Source: Notamacropus eugenii
Taxonomy: Eukaryota; Chordata; Mammalia; Diprotodontia; Macropodidae
Assembly (NCBI RefSeq): GCF_028372415.1
Contig: NC_092876.1
Span: 218,227,528-218,291,527 of the forward strand
Length of the DNA: 64,000 nt
Direction of reading: 5' to 3'
A model generated the notes under the pieces. That model was not told the origin of the DNA. It did not search any database and worked only from the letters and a program-made list of their open reading frames with translations. Position 1 is the first letter of the stretch; each line of letters opens with the position of its first letter. This document shows positions 12,608 to 30,163 of this stretch, piece after piece. The position numbers and the translations under genes are program-made.

Positions 12608-12920
12608 TTTCTTTTAGTGCAGTAATATTCCATTACAAACCACAGTTTGGTTAGCCATTCTTTAATCCAGGGGTGGGGAACCTACAGCCTCGAGACCACT
12701 GGGTGGTCTTCTAGGTCCTCGGGTGGCCTTTCGACTCCATCCAGAGCATTTGTTCTGTGAAGTTTGGATTCAGGCAAAGAGCCCCACTTGAGGTTTAGAG
12801 GGCAACATTTGGCCTCTAGGCTGCAGGTTCCGCATCCCTGTGTAATCAATAGGCATCTGCTTTGTTTTTGATTCTGTTACCACAAGAAGTGCTGCTATGT
12901 GTGTTTTGTATCAAAATACA
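12608..12920 (-). mobile_element. L1 ORF2 fragment split by a hAT element
   Basis: 12608-12666 (agtaatattccattacaaac) and 12841-12920 (aataggcatctgctttgttt ... agaagtgctgctatgtgtgt) are consecutive pieces of the reversed L1 ORF2 C-terminus, as in 2960-3070 and 37370-37480. The hAT copy between them therefore inserted after the L1. Confidence 0.7.
12667..12840. mobile_element. Palindromic non-autonomous hAT element
   Basis: The left end caggggtggggaacctacag and the right end, reversed, cagggatgcggaacctgcag, form matching terminal inverted repeats. The interior is also palindromic (tttgttctgtgaagtttgga; inverted ccactgggtggtcttctagg against cacttgaggtttagagggc). The flanks on both sides contain taatc, a decayed 8-bp duplication. 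It has no coding capacity. Charlie-type is inferred from the CAGGGG end. Confidence 0.75.
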
Positions 12921-13009
12921 CGTGTGTGTATATTTGTGTATATACAAACCTTTTTACCATACATGTGTGTATAGTCATATGTGCCTTCTATCTATATCGT
13001 TTCTACCTA

Positions 13010-13395
13010 GAACATTAAAGGCCATTCCCCAATGGATTAGTAGTCAAATGCTGAGAACAAAAAGTTCTCAGAACTTCAGACTGTTTATAACCATCTGAAG
13101 GAATGCTCCAGATCACTAACATCAGAACAGCCCTGAGGTTTCATCTCACACTCGACACACTGGCAAAATTGTCAAAAAGTGGAACTAGTTAATGTTGGGG
13201 TTTTGTGGGAAGATAGGCAAATGAGTACATTGTTGGCTGAGCTATAAATCAGTACGACTATTTTAGAAAGCAGTTTGGACCAGTACAAATAAAGTGACTA
13301 AAATATCCATACTTTTTGACCAAGAGCTTCCACTAGATGACCCAAGGAAGTCACTGATACGCAGAATCCCATAAATATGCCAGTGCCTTTTAAAG
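13010..13395 (+). mobile_element. Old L1 ORF2 C-terminal fragment
   Basis: The + strand reads in pieces YNHLKECSRSLTSEQP, THWQNCQK, and VNVG..W.DRQMSTL, which parallels the L1 ORF2 end (KKCSSSLAIREMQ..) seen better at 37640-37860. It contains several stops and is diverged from the L1s in the WDSUB1 intron. Confidence 0.6.
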
Positions 13396-13487
13396 GTCTT
13401 TGTTGTAGAAGTTGGTGGTTTCTGGCCTTCCCCATTCCCCTAAAATATTTTTTTGTTCCATATACAGTATTTACTTTCAGTTACTTG

Positions 13488-13575
13488 AGGGTAAGGACTG
13501 TCTCAGTCTTGTCTTTTTATTTGCAGTGACTGGCACATAGTTGGTGCTTAATTAATGTTTGTTGAATTGAATGGA
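13488..13575 (+). mobile_element. L2 3' end
   Basis: agtgactggcacatagttgg then tgcttaattaatgtttgttg is the L2 tail. It ends 360 bases before a TANC1 exon. Confidence 0.75.
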
Positions 13576-13600
13576 ATTTAGAAGAGGTAATTCTGAGTAG

Positions 13601-15774
<2,174 letters not shown>

Positions 15775-15889
15775 TAATTATTAGGATCTTTCATTATGAC
15801 CTAATTAAAATTAACTGCTTTCATGAACAGCCTTTCGTGGCAGGATGGCATGAATGTGTTTGCTTTTTAACATTTCTTTTTGAAATTGA

Positions 15890-16150
<261 letters not shown>

Positions 16151-16918
16151 TAAGAATTCTTTTGTACTTTTGTACAAGGGCTAAAGTTAAGAAAAACTGA
16201 AGTAAATATCAAAAAGTGAAAGATTACCTGGGTGTGGTTGATGGGATGTTATGTAAAGCATATAGGTGGCATTCTTCAACTTCTGGGAGGAGGGGACATA
16301 TCTTTTCATCCAGCCTCTCAAAATGAGATAACACTAGACTAGAACACAAGTATTAACAGATGGGAATTGAAATGTGATTAAGTTACACCTATCATTCCTT
16401 AGATAGAACTATCTATATACAGACCATAGTAAAATCACCATCTAGAGACTGATAATCAGATAATTGTATATTGTTTATCATTGATGTAGCATGTTTCAAA
16501 AATAGAAAAAAGTTTTGGGGACTATTGAAAAGTTATTAGATCTTCACGTGTTTTTGGAATATTTGCAAAAGAAGTGCTTCAAGCTAATTTTGCTGCAGTC
16601 CAGCAAGGAATGATGAAAGAAAGAATGGAAAGTACAGAGACAGATATAGTCTCGATTGAAGGAGAGACTTCCTAACAACTAGTTGTCTATCTCTAAGTGG
16701 AATAGACTGCCTTGGGGGTGTTAGTAGGCCTACCATCATATGAAGCCTTCAGACAGTCTGGTTGACCACCAAGTTCCACAAAACAATTAAGAGTAATTAT
16801 CTCAGACTCAGTAAATTTTATCAAGTTTTCTCAAACTGATTTTCAAAAGTATTTTTTACCCACTTTCTTCTCCCTGTCCTACCTGTGCCATTCTTCTTCC
16901 CTTTCCCTTCCTTCTCTT

Positions 16919-16943
16919 ATCTCTGTCTCTGTCTCTGTCTCTC
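16919..16943 (+). repeat. TCTCTG microsatellite
   Basis: About four units of ctctgt in a pyrimidine-rich tract. Confidence 0.8.
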
Positions 16944-17599
16944 AAGCTCCCCCCCGCCCACGTTCTCCTCCTGTCCTTTCTCATTTCTGTCTCTCCTGAA
17001 GCATCAGAATTGAATGTAGGACATTTTTCTATAGAGAATTGTAGGCATTATAAAGAGCACCTTTTGGATAGAGACCTTTTCCTCTTTTTTCTCATCCCTA
17101 TTTCTAGTCATGGCAATGACGTCAGATCATCACTCCTTCCTCACGTTGTACTTTCACGATTGTCATTTCCAATGTAACAACACTCTGATTCATTTTCCTC
17201 TGCCCTGAAGTTAATTATATTCAAGTATACTTGGTGGCTGCTCCTATATCATATATTCATCCTAGCTTTACATCTTCACTTTGTTGATCTAAATCTTTCT
17301 AAAATGTCTGCTGCTTTAACCTGTGGTGGCAATGATGCCGGTTCCTCAGTAATGTGGTGTAAGAACAAGCTTTTGGTTTCCCTGGCCTGGGAATGGGAGG
17401 TGTGTGCCCCCATGCATGTGTGCACTCGCCTACACCTATCCACATGCATGCATTAAAACAAGTCAGCCTCGTATAACAGGATGGCTTCCCTTCAGGAATG
17501 CTAATGATCACAGTTTCTAAAATAAAAATCAGGGGTATGTCTTTATGTCATTAAATCCAGATGTAAAGTTAAGACAGATTCTTGTTAAATTTGGATGTT

Positions 17600-17936
<337 letters not shown>

Positions 17937-18194
17937 TAGTAAAATTCCCTTTTTTTCTCAGGTGGGGTGAGGCTCAAATTTCAGAATGGGTTAGTGGAAA
18001 ACCACCAGATTTTTACACATCAAATATTTGGAATTTTCTCTCATTTCAGTCTCCATTTGTTCATGGTGACCTTGAGGGTACAGGTTAGCATTAGCTCCCT
18101 GACAGCCAATTGTGGTTACTTTGAAAGGTTCTATGGAAGAATTAAGACTTTTGGCAGAATGTCACACGGGGAGAAAGAAGAATGATTATCTAAA

Positions 18195-18300
18195 AATACA
18201 TGGGCAGGAGTTACTGGATTCATAATAACCGAGGCAGGATCAAAACCTAGGTCCTCCAACTATAAATCTAGTTCTCTTGCCACTGGATCATACTGCCCTT
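18195..18300 (-). repeat. MIR-like fragment
   Basis: It carries caggatcaaaacctaggtcc then ttctcttgccactggatcat, the reversed MIR/SINE head side. Confidence 0.5.
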
Positions 18301-18377
18301 GGGGAAAATATGCATTCCAAACCACTGTTCCATGAACAAATCTGGAATATATGCACAGAATTGTTTTCCATGTTAGG

Positions 18378-18582
18378 AGTAGTAGTTGGTGTAGCACAAA
18401 TGTACCAAATGGATTTGGAATAAGAGGATCTGGGTTTGAAACTTGATTAATGATAATTTACCCTGTGATTTGACCTTTTTGAACCTACACAAAGAAACTT
18501 AGGTTTCTCCATCTGCAAAAAGAGACTGAACTAAAAGGATATCTCTGGGTCCTTCCGGCTCTGAAATTCTTTGATCTAAATG
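18378..18582 (+). repeat. tRNA-derived SINE
   Basis: A decayed head (gtagttggtgtagcacaaat), then gatctgggtttgaaacttga and tccttccggctctgaaattc. Confidence 0.65.
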
Positions 18583-18885
18583 CTCAACAAATTCATGTTG
18601 GTAATCACCTCAAGCAGGCTTTTGTTTCCCTATGGAAACACTTTAAAAACCATAAAGTGCTATGTAATGTAAACTGTTATTATAGCTCCTTAACATATGA
18701 TGTTCCTACAACTTAAGAAATTTGCTTTTAAAGTAGCAGTAATGGAACCCTTTGAGATGACTCACTGATAAAGACACAGTGAACTCTGGGTTGTTTGTGT
18801 TGCTCCGTTGTTTTTCAATATTGATCTCCATCACAGATAATTTACAAAAATGTGCTTTATTGTACAGATTGAGGACTGTTTGTTG

Positions 18886-19130
18886 CTGTTAGTCAGTTTT
18901 CAGTTGTCTGACTCTTCATGTCCCTATTTGAGGTTTTCTTGGCAAAGATATTGGAGTAGTTTGCCATTCCCTTCTTTGGCACATTTTACAGATGAGGAAA
19001 CTGAGGCAAACAGGGTGAAGTGACTTGCCCAGGGTCACACAGCTAGGACGTGTCCAAAGTTGGATTTGAACTCAGGTCTTCCTGGCTCCAGGTCCGGCAC
19101 TCTATCCACTGTACCACGTAGCTACCTGAT
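18886..19130 (-). repeat. tRNA-derived marsupial SINE, well preserved
   Basis: On the + strand: ttttcagttgtctgactctt, gatgaggaaactgaggcaaa, gcccagggtcacacagctag and ggcactctatccactgtacc. It is the reverse of the 1065-1299 type and nearly full length. Confidence 0.85.
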
Positions 19131-19947
19131 TGGGGACTACAGACTATGTTATGACCAAACTAAAAACTTGAAGTCTCAGTCAGCATTCAAAAGAATTTTT
19201 ACTCTTACAGGAATTAGAAACCATCGAAAGGAGAGCAATCCATTCAGTGCTCCATGGGAGCTGCAGCCTTTCAAATTCCCCCTCTTTTCAATAGGCAACC
19301 AATTGCCTATTGGTTTGGACCTGCATATGTATGTTAGAATACTTTTCATCCAAGATGTCATTCTAAAAAAGGAAATTGTAGAATGTTGGAGAGGGAGGGA
19401 AAGGACCTTAAAGATCATCCAGTTTAGCATTTCGAGGTGACAGGGCCGTTGGCAGTCAGTGGATCTTTGCTTCACATATACTTTCCAGGTTAGGAAGCTA
19501 CATACAACCTTCAGTGAAACACTGATGTTAGTAACATAAAGTGATGTGCTCAACATGTTTCTTGTCAGCTTCTTGGAAGAGGCCACAGTGGCTCTGGGCA
19601 CACCAATTTACTACCAATGTTGATACGGATTTTAGGAAGGAGGAAATCTTTCTTTGGGATCCTTCTACTCTGGGCAGAAATAAATGCTTGATATCAGTAA
19701 CTGTTTCTCATGTAGCAGATATCTTAAGATAGATTAGTTTTATAGGTGTACTCCCCATATTCTCTCATTCCTTTCTTGATTGAATGCTAGAAAACTAGTC
19801 ATTGTTCCTCTTTGATGGGTTGCGTGTGTTGTTTGCAAGTGCAGCTATCGAAGCCAGCATTTGTTTTAAACTGTGATAGGGCAATAGGAAGATTAGAATT
19901 TCTTTCCTTCTTTCTCACAGAACTACTGCATCCTGTTTACTATTTAA

Positions 19948-20097
<150 letters not shown>

Positions 20098-20639
20098 TGA
20101 ACTTTGGCTGCTAGCATTTAGTTACTTTAGGTTATTATGTTATGATATGTTAGCTTTCTGTTACCTCTCAAAGCACATGCAACTTGGTATTAGTAGAAAT
20201 CCCATGAGGTGCTGACTTGGGACCTCATATCCAATATGTTGGAGACTGATTAGGTTTCTTTTCTTTCTACTATTCAGCTTTAAATAAATTTTAAATAATT
20301 TTTCTCACTAAAGTGAAAAAGGATTTTCTTCTTAAAAGAAGTTTCAAACTTCATAAATATGAAATGTCAGTCATCTATTTTGAAATGAATGGCAACAAAA
20401 CTAAATACAAATTCTGTTTCGATAACCAACACTTGTGTCAAAAATGACTATAAGATTATATTCTAGTTTTCTTTAGATCTGACCCCGTATTTAATAATGA
20501 CTAATTTGTTTTTATCTTTAGCACATATAGTTACCAAAACTGTAAGAACATGTAACAACAACACTTCATTTGTTAGCAGTTGCAGGATATGATAAAAACC
20601 TTGATGTTAAAAGTGTCAGATAAAAGCCTAGCATTTACC

Positions 20640-20760
20640 AAATCAGATCATAGGATTATAGATGTAGAGCTGGAAGGACATGTGCTCTAGCCTCTTCATT
20701 TTATAGCTGACTAAACTAAAGCCCAGGCAGCTAAAGTGACTTGCTTAGAATTTGCACTCT
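20640..20760 (+). repeat. MIR remnant
   Basis: It shows gatgtagagctggaaggaca, cattttatagctgactaaac and gctaaagtgacttgcttaga. Confidence 0.6.
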
Positions 20761-21014
20761 GCTCTTCCGTTTTAGAAAACTGCAAAATATTTGGCCTTCA
20801 CTGTTCCTTTGCCGCCTTTCTTGTTTTCCACAATCTTTGTTGAGTCATTAATCTTTGAATTACTTGTCAGCAGTTCTTCTGAAACCTTAGGATATAGTTC
20901 ATTTTGGTCTGATGACTTGAACTTGGCAAAGACAGACTATATCTTTACTTTGGATTTCGGCTCTTATTCAGTCTTCTTCCTCCCCCCGCCCCCAACTTTC
21001 TAGCCCCAAAATCA

Positions 21015-21130
21015 TTTTGCACTTGCTTACTGTCTCCCCCATTGTATTGTGAACTCCCTGTGGGCAGGGGCTTTCTTTTGTGGTTCTTTGGATACATAGC
21101 ACAAAGCAAACACTTAATGCTTATTCACTG
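21015..21130 (+). mobile_element. L2 3' end
   Basis: It contains tgtgaactccctgtgggcag and acacttaatgcttattcac, an L2 tail. Confidence 0.7.
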
Positions 21131-22417
21131 GCCAGGTCCAAAGTAGAAGTTCCCCAAATGTGTTTCATCTTTTAGAGGATGATAAGTTTAACATTGAGGC
21201 AAGTCAAGATAATTTTATCTGCTCAGGTTTTGGTCAGAGAGGGCCCTCTAGCATATATTTCACCAATCCATCCAAGAATAAATATTATGCTAGTCTTATC
21301 ATTTGAGTAACTGCTAAAATTTTATTATCTCTATAATTATTTACTTGAGATTGTCAAATGATCCCTAGCATTGTTTAACTTCTAGCTATTCAGGAGACTA
21401 AATGAAATTAGAAAAAAATTTCCATAAACTATTTGATTTATACACAAATGAACTTGATTTAAAAAAAAATAAAGAATTCAAATTTATCCATAGTTGGAGT
21501 CCACTGAGTGGCATTATGCTAGTTATAAGTATTTATTCCACTTCTGACTGGATGAAATTAAAACTAAAATTTGTAAAATGACTTCCTCACTGTTTTTCTG
21601 TGAGGTTGTTACTCCTCAGATGTCTATTTGTTTCTTTCTTTAAAAAATCCTTTAAACTCACACAGCCTAACCAGCAGGGTTTCTAACTTAAGGAATCGGT
21701 TTGAAATTGAGTTCAGAGTGTGTATTGCTGTGGCTTTGAAGTGGTTTTAATATGGATTTGGGTAGGCAGTTATGTCGCAAGTATCAAGCCAATTTCAACA
21801 GGCTGCATCCCTGCTGTGCAATGGAAATGACAGAGCACATAGGTTTCTTTAGCACCGAATATGTGCTGCTGTTCTCATTTTTTTGGCCATTGCTTCTAGT
21901 TCCTTTAAAGAAAAAAAATATGCCATGGCAAACATAATCTAGGTTTCGTCTTATCTACAAGACTCTTCTTGTCTTAGGAGTAACATTTTTTTAAACTGGC
22001 TGTTTCCAGGGAGTATAATCTCTTAGGATGAGACATTTATAAAAGTGTTCCTCAAAGAAATACAAAGGGAAAATGTTAAAATTTATACTAAATTAATTTT
22101 TAAGTTTTTCTCACATATTTCTTATATATTTCTAAAAACATGTCCTGTGTGAATGTGTGAGCCCTGCGTAAGGAGTATGTAACAGGAAGCTAGTGTGACC
22201 CTCTAGCTTCCATTTTTAATTTCTGTTGATGACAAATTTGTTTCCCAAGGTTTAATTTTTTTTAAAAATAAACTTTGTCCCCAAACTTGTCAGATAACCT
22301 CAAGTGCCTTTAGGTTCTGGGTAATGTGTTAAAAGCAAAACTATTTATATTCCTGTCAGATGCTTAAAATTCCCTTCATTGACTCCTTGTGCTGAAATCT
22401 TTCCTTCTGACTGATAG

Positions 22418-22666
<249 letters not shown>

Positions 22667-22699
22667 TGACTATATGTCATGATGAGTGTCACCGTTAGA

Positions 22700-22795
22700 G
22701 ATTCTTTTCCTTTTCAGATGAGGAACCTGAGCCCCAGGGAGACTCACATGCAGGAGATCATCCAGTTAACTGCAAAAGCTGGGACTAATTGTCCA
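22700..22795 (+). repeat. MIR fragment
   Basis: agatgaggaacctgagcccc followed by gatcatccagttaactgcaa. Confidence 0.45.
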
Positions 22796-23040
22796 TAACG
22801 TTAAAGAGATAGCTTTCCGTTGGGTGTTAATTTTCTCAGTGTCTGAAAATTTCCACTCTTTATTTGCCTTCACATGATCTTAACCTGCTCTTAAGTTTTA
22901 AAGGTCTTCCTTTCTGCTTGTTTGTACCTGTCAGGGCAGAGATGTTGTTAATAAATGATATTTCCGTTCTCTTTCCAGCAGTTGCCTTTGAAGTCATCTA
23001 AGGAATTAATGTAGGCTTGTGCTTTAATACTTCTGTTTAA

Positions 23041-25283
<2,243 letters not shown>

Positions 25284-27075
25284 GCGTTAAGAGAAATACT
25301 GTGTAAAATAGTTCCTGGGGTTAATTACTAGTTGTGGCTGTTTTACCCTAAAAATAAGGGGAGCTTTTTAGTTATGGTTTTTTATGTTGTGGGGCTTACG
25401 TGATTGGGTATTGACCATCAGTGGTATATAAATTAAAAAGTAGGATAAACCACTTTAATATGAAGCTAAAAGTCACCATGAACAAGAATGTTAACTGGAA
25501 TGTCAAGCAGAGCTGGAAAAAATTGACACAAAAATATGGTTAGCTGTGACTGACTGTAAAGTTATAAAATAGGGAGAATTCAAGGAGATAGTGTCTTGTA
25601 TTCTTTGCTTCTCTTATTAGACTGTTTATAACAATCTCTTTTCTGGGTCTTTGATATGATGAAAATCGCAGTATTTATCTAAAGAAATTCATATTTTTCT
25701 CACTCCCATGTGTGAGAAACTCCTAGGTCTGTAAGTAAAAAGCAGTAAATATAAATACATGTGACCCAGGATAGCAGATAAATGCTTTGAATAGGGAGTA
25801 ATATACTTTATTGATGGTTCAGTAAATCCCTAGTTTAATAAATGACATGATTTAGGAATGACTTCTTAAGTCACTTCAAACTGAGTATGAGGTGGGACTA
25901 TAAAACAATGTGATTGCTTCTTTCCCCTCTTTTTTAAAGAAACATCCAAATATCTGTTGTGTTCACTAAGGAAGTTGCCTTGAGATGCTATGCATTTATT
26001 TCAACAATGTTGTCACTGTTCAGAACCTTCTATGGAACTCTATTTTAGAATTGGCCTTCAGAGCCCACAGCTCTGTCCTCCTTGAAGGCTGATTTTCATT
26101 TTTTGAAGGGGAATCATGGCTACTTGTAATGTTTTGGGCAGGGGTAAAGTATTAACTATAAAAGGATGCAGATAGTTCTCTCAGTGTGCAAACTGTGTAA
26201 AAGTAGGTCTAGGAGAGTTCCAGAAATGTGAGCAATGGCAGCGTTGTTGGGGTGAAGTCCCAAGGTGACTGCTTTGAAAAATAAAAACTCATTTAAGTTG
26301 TTTAAATTCTGTTCAGTTAATAAAATCACTCTACTGTTCAGTCACACTCTCTCTTTGAATATATATATGTATGTATATAAAAAAGGTAGTGAGGTTTTAC
26401 TTAAACATGTAAATATAATTTTATTTTCAAATAGTTAATCCAGAAAAATACAGCCATAGATTTAAATGCATGTTTTGTTTTTTTTAAGAGCTTCAACCAT
26501 GCTGATTATTGCACTGAATAATATATTATTATGGCATGTTAACAGTATACCAGTAACCGCACTTTATATAGTTTATATAAACACCTTTAAGGTGCTAACG
26601 TCCAAAATTATGTATCATTCATTTGTGGTGATAAGGTACAGGAAAAAGGTGTTTTTATACGAAACATGACGTGTTATTTGAAGGTTTTACCACAACAGTT
26701 TGAAAGCATTGGATGTGCATTTGTTTTTATAGGACGGGGTGTGAAATTTATTTTCAAGAGCTGGGGAGAAGAAAATTCTATATTTACAGAAGTGTTTTCA
26801 AATTGAATAGTTGTAATGAAGTTCCTGTGAGAGTCTGTTTTGTACAAGTTGGAATACGCCATTGTCATTCTTCAGCATTTGTTCTGTGTGTACAGTGTGT
26901 ACTTTGTAAAAACAGCTTTACCCATTTTACAAGCTTTCCATGAGTCTGCGTATGATGACTTCGGCTTATTTATTGTTTTCTCTGACCTTTGTATGTCTCA
27001 TTCTTTTGTTATGTAGTTTGTTTTTGCACAGCTACTGTACTTTTCCATATGGAATAAAGACCATTAATATAGTTT
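25284..27075 (+). other. TANC1: TANC1 3' UTR
   Basis: About 1.8 kb of AT-rich sequence follows the stop, with no repeat that I recognise, in contrast to the introns. It contains a Pumilio-type site (tgtaaata, 26408-26415) and AU-rich tracts (ttatttattg near 26965). The 3' end is placed just after the AATAAA at 27053. An AATAAA at 28086 could serve a longer form. Confidence 0.7.
27053..27058 (+). terminator. TANC1: TANC1 polyadenylation signal AATAAA
   Basis: A canonical AATAAA sits in atatggaataaagacc. A T/G-containing stretch (tatagtttgctctg) follows 15-30 bases later, where a cleavage-factor site is expected. Earlier A-rich hexamers in the UTR (near 25848, 26279 and 26319) are possible alternative sites. 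Cleavage near 27075 is inferred. Confidence 0.6.
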
Positions 27076-27747
27076 GCTCTGAACTGAACAAAACCCTGGA
27101 TGTGGAGAGAGCGCACTGTTTGAGCATAACACATACACTGATTTAACTTAGAGCGATCTATGGCTGTCCCAAGGCCTTACAGAAGTTCTAGAAGCCAAAC
27201 ATGGACATTAGGTCTCTGTTCCTCTGAAACACATTTTTCATAGATCAAATCTTTATTTTCACGTTCTAGCTGTGCCAAAAAATCTTAGTGTCTGTTTTGA
27301 CTGGCAACAGGATGGGTAATACTCCAACTCTCAATCATTTTTGCCAAAACACACAGAAAACTGAGTGTTACTGTCACAGGTTTGCCTTTAGCACATTTAT
27401 ATTACAATATGTTTCATCTTAAAATGTTTGTCTTCATACCAACATGAATTTTAATTTCAGAGTAAAGTATGAACAAGGGTAAATGGCAAGCTGTGCTACT
27501 CAAGATACAGTTTTGGTATACACAGGCTTTGAACTTGGTCTTTACATTCATCTAGTCAGTTGTAATACTAAAGTATCTCCGGATCATCTCTTATTTACCC
27601 AGGGTGACTTTTTTTAATCCAGCAAATTCCGTAACTTGGTTAAAGAAATTACTTCAGATTGAATTTTAAAGCTCTTTATTGATATAAAGACTCCAGCTGA
27701 AGAAAGATGGAGGACTTAATGTTCTGTAGATAGTGGAAAGTTGCCTT

Positions 27748-27990
27748 AGGCAAGAGAAGCAGCATTTATTAGGCACTTAATGTATGTTAAACACTGTGCT
27801 AAGAGCTGGGGAGACAAACTCACTGGGGAAAAACAGTTCCTGTCTACTGGTGGAAGAGAATAAACAAAAAAGAGCAGAAAAGCTGGGAGTGGGGAGGGAG
27901 GAAGAAAGTATGCACATAGGCAATGAAGGTTGGCCAGTCTGGGTCCCTTCACAAAATGGAGGCCTCGGGAGGAACTCACCAGTATTCTAC
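27748..27990 (+). repeat. Mid-repetitive element copy
   Basis: It carries catttattaggcacttaatg, tgttaaacactgtgctaaga and aacagttcctgtctactggt, the proximal part of the unnamed family. Confidence 0.55.
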
Positions 27991-28849
27991 TCAGGGAATT
28001 CCCTGCTCCTTCATAGATATGTTTTCCTGAGGCACGGTAAGACTCAATTTTCTTTTTATGAGGCCACCTGTGTTGCCTTCAATTGAATAAACCTGTGGTT
28101 TTCATTCATTCTTTGCTTAAAAGCACTTGTGGTTCTGCCTGCTCAGATGAGTAAAAGGTTCTATAATTATCATTTTTAGTTTCACTGTCACTTCGAATGA
28201 CATTTATTCCTATTCCAGATTTCAAATTGTTACATTCTCTTATTAAAACAAATCTAGTCTCTTAAAAAAAACACTACAGGTCCCATGGAAATGCTTTTTT
28301 CATTAATGGTTGATTCTTCAGGTAGTGAACAATATATTATAATTTCTTTTGAAAGAAGTGTGATCTATATCTAGTGATATTAAACAAGAGCTGAGAATTA
28401 TTATATTAGTAGAATGCTGGAATGCAAAAGTAGCAGTATGTAATTATATGTGCATTTAACCTGTTGTAAATGAGATTTTTTTTCTGAATAGGAATTTTTC
28501 CCCCCACTAAATTCACAAAATAGGAGCTATCATATTTTTATAAGCATATTTTATAAGTGATCTGCTTTCTATAATTTCAGAAGACTTCTGTGGGAAGATT
28601 TTGCTTTCCTTAGGTTATTCTTTCTGTGGATGGATATCATTTGGTTGTTTCAGTGTTTTTTGTTAGCTCATAATTTAGATGTACATCAAAGGCTTCCAGA
28701 ACTTAAAACAACGGTTGGTTTTAATTTGTTTCTTCTTTCTGAAATGAGGTTTATCTTACATAGAAGATGGATGGATTCAGAGGAATGTGGTCTTTTTCTT
28801 TTTGGTACACTGACATAGAACTTCATCACAGTCAACATACATAAGTTGT

Positions 28850-28990
28850 ATGTTTATTTACATGCTGCTATTCTCATTTTACAGATGAGGAAACCTGGTC
28901 TAGAGAGACTGTGATTTCCCTACAATCTTTCAGCTGGCAAATGCTAAAACCAGAACTAGAATCACATCTATCTTTATGTTATACCATCTA
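28850..28990 (-). repeat. MIR remnant
   Basis: It carries attttacagatgaggaaacc, ctttcagctggcaaatgcta and aaccagaactagaatcacat. Confidence 0.55.
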
Positions 28991-30005
28991 TTTATTTATA
29001 TAGCACATTATCGCCAGAGTCAGTGGTGGCCACTAAGGCTAACTCTCATTGGAAATATGAAAGCCACTCAAGTTAATCAAGAAATCATAAAGCTCCTTTA
29101 GAATTAAAAAAAATCTTACACACAAATCTAACTTCTTTGAACCAAGAATTCCCTACTGGGGCAGGTCTTCTCTAAGTGAGGAGACCAAACTATCAGGCTG
29201 TCATGTAGAAAAGTTCTTTGCCCACAAGCTTGGAGTCTGTTGAGAGGAATTTGTGGGAAAAGAAGATAAAATACCAATTTTAAATATTATAATGTCCTTG
29301 TAAACTCTTAAAAGGAAGGTATTGTGACATGCTTTGTACTTTCTCCAAAGTGTGCTTTAGCAGTTTTTTCAATATGACTTAATTTTTGTAGAAACTTGAT
29401 AATTAGCTTTCCCAAATGTTCCCTATATTTTCAGTGACAGATCACAGATTTTAATATAATTACTTGCTATATTTATCAAAAGTAATAGAGTCTCCCTAAA
29501 TTCTTAGGTAGGGTGTCGGCCTACCTGTGAAGTCCCTTTCAAATCTGAGATTCTGTGAAATTGTGCGCACGCATACACACACAAAGGACTGTCTGACATT
29601 TAATTTAGAGTATTATTTTTTTCATTGGAAAGGGCAGTTCAATGAATATATGTTAGATGCTCAAAATGGGCCACCAGTGCAACAATGAAGATTTCTTTAG
29701 AGTGATATTTGTTGTAACAATATTTGATGCAAATACCTACCAAGGAACCAACTTGGCTATCGCTACTGTTGCTGATATATTTAACGTTAAAAGACATGTT
29801 ATCTAATGTCAAAAGAAACTGGTATAAGATGCCAACATAAATGAGGTTAGATTACAGAATTTAATGCACAATGTTTTAAAGACAAAATGTAGAAACTTCC
29901 TGTTTGGATATAACTTTTTGAGTTCATATATGTTTTCTTTTAAAGCTATTACAAATTTACCTCATTGGAATTAGTAAGTATCTAAGTAAGGACATCTAAA
30001 CAGTT

Positions 30006-30163
30006 TCATTTCTGATGAGTCTCTAGCCAGCGATCAATGGCCATTTTCAGAGTCCTATTTGGTGTCAGTACCAGTGATGGAAGAACCAGATTAGTCATAG
30101 GACTTGTACGCTTCTTTTTGCTGATCCAACTTTCTATTGCTTCCTTTTCATAGGAATATCCAT
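30006..30163 (-). CDS. WDSUB1: WDSUB1 last coding exon: end of U-box and stop
   Basis: The acceptor on the minus strand is tttttcttatag|ATGGAT, and the stop TGA lies at 30008-30006. It encodes [20 protein letters not shown], then [20 protein letters not shown], then [14 protein letters not shown]-x-S-Y-E-K-x-A-I..W and SPMT..L....L-x-P-N..L are the conserved second half of the U-box, a RING-like fold without zinc ligands. The sequence is nearly the human one as I recall it. The exon lies 25 kb from the preceding one because of the repeat-filled intron. Confidence 0.97.

Larger units (their letters stand above)
27076..30005. other. Convergent intergenic region TANC1 / WDSUB1, including WDSUB1 3' UTR
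   Basis: The two genes end tail to tail about 2.9 kb apart. A mid-repetitive element lies at 27748-27990 and a MIR remnant at 28850-28990. The WDSUB1 3' UTR must start at 30005 and run leftward, but its end is not clear: ATTAAA-type signals on the minus strand occur at 29860-29865, 29599-29604 and 29450-29455, and the first AATAAA reading leftward is at 28991-28996 inside the MIR-like area. No other gene is seen. Confidence 0.6.

Noticed and set aside
19060-19601. Open frames of 126 and 141 codons on both strands
   Set aside because: They begin in a SINE and overlap antisense to each other; no homology, splice context or composition supports a gene.
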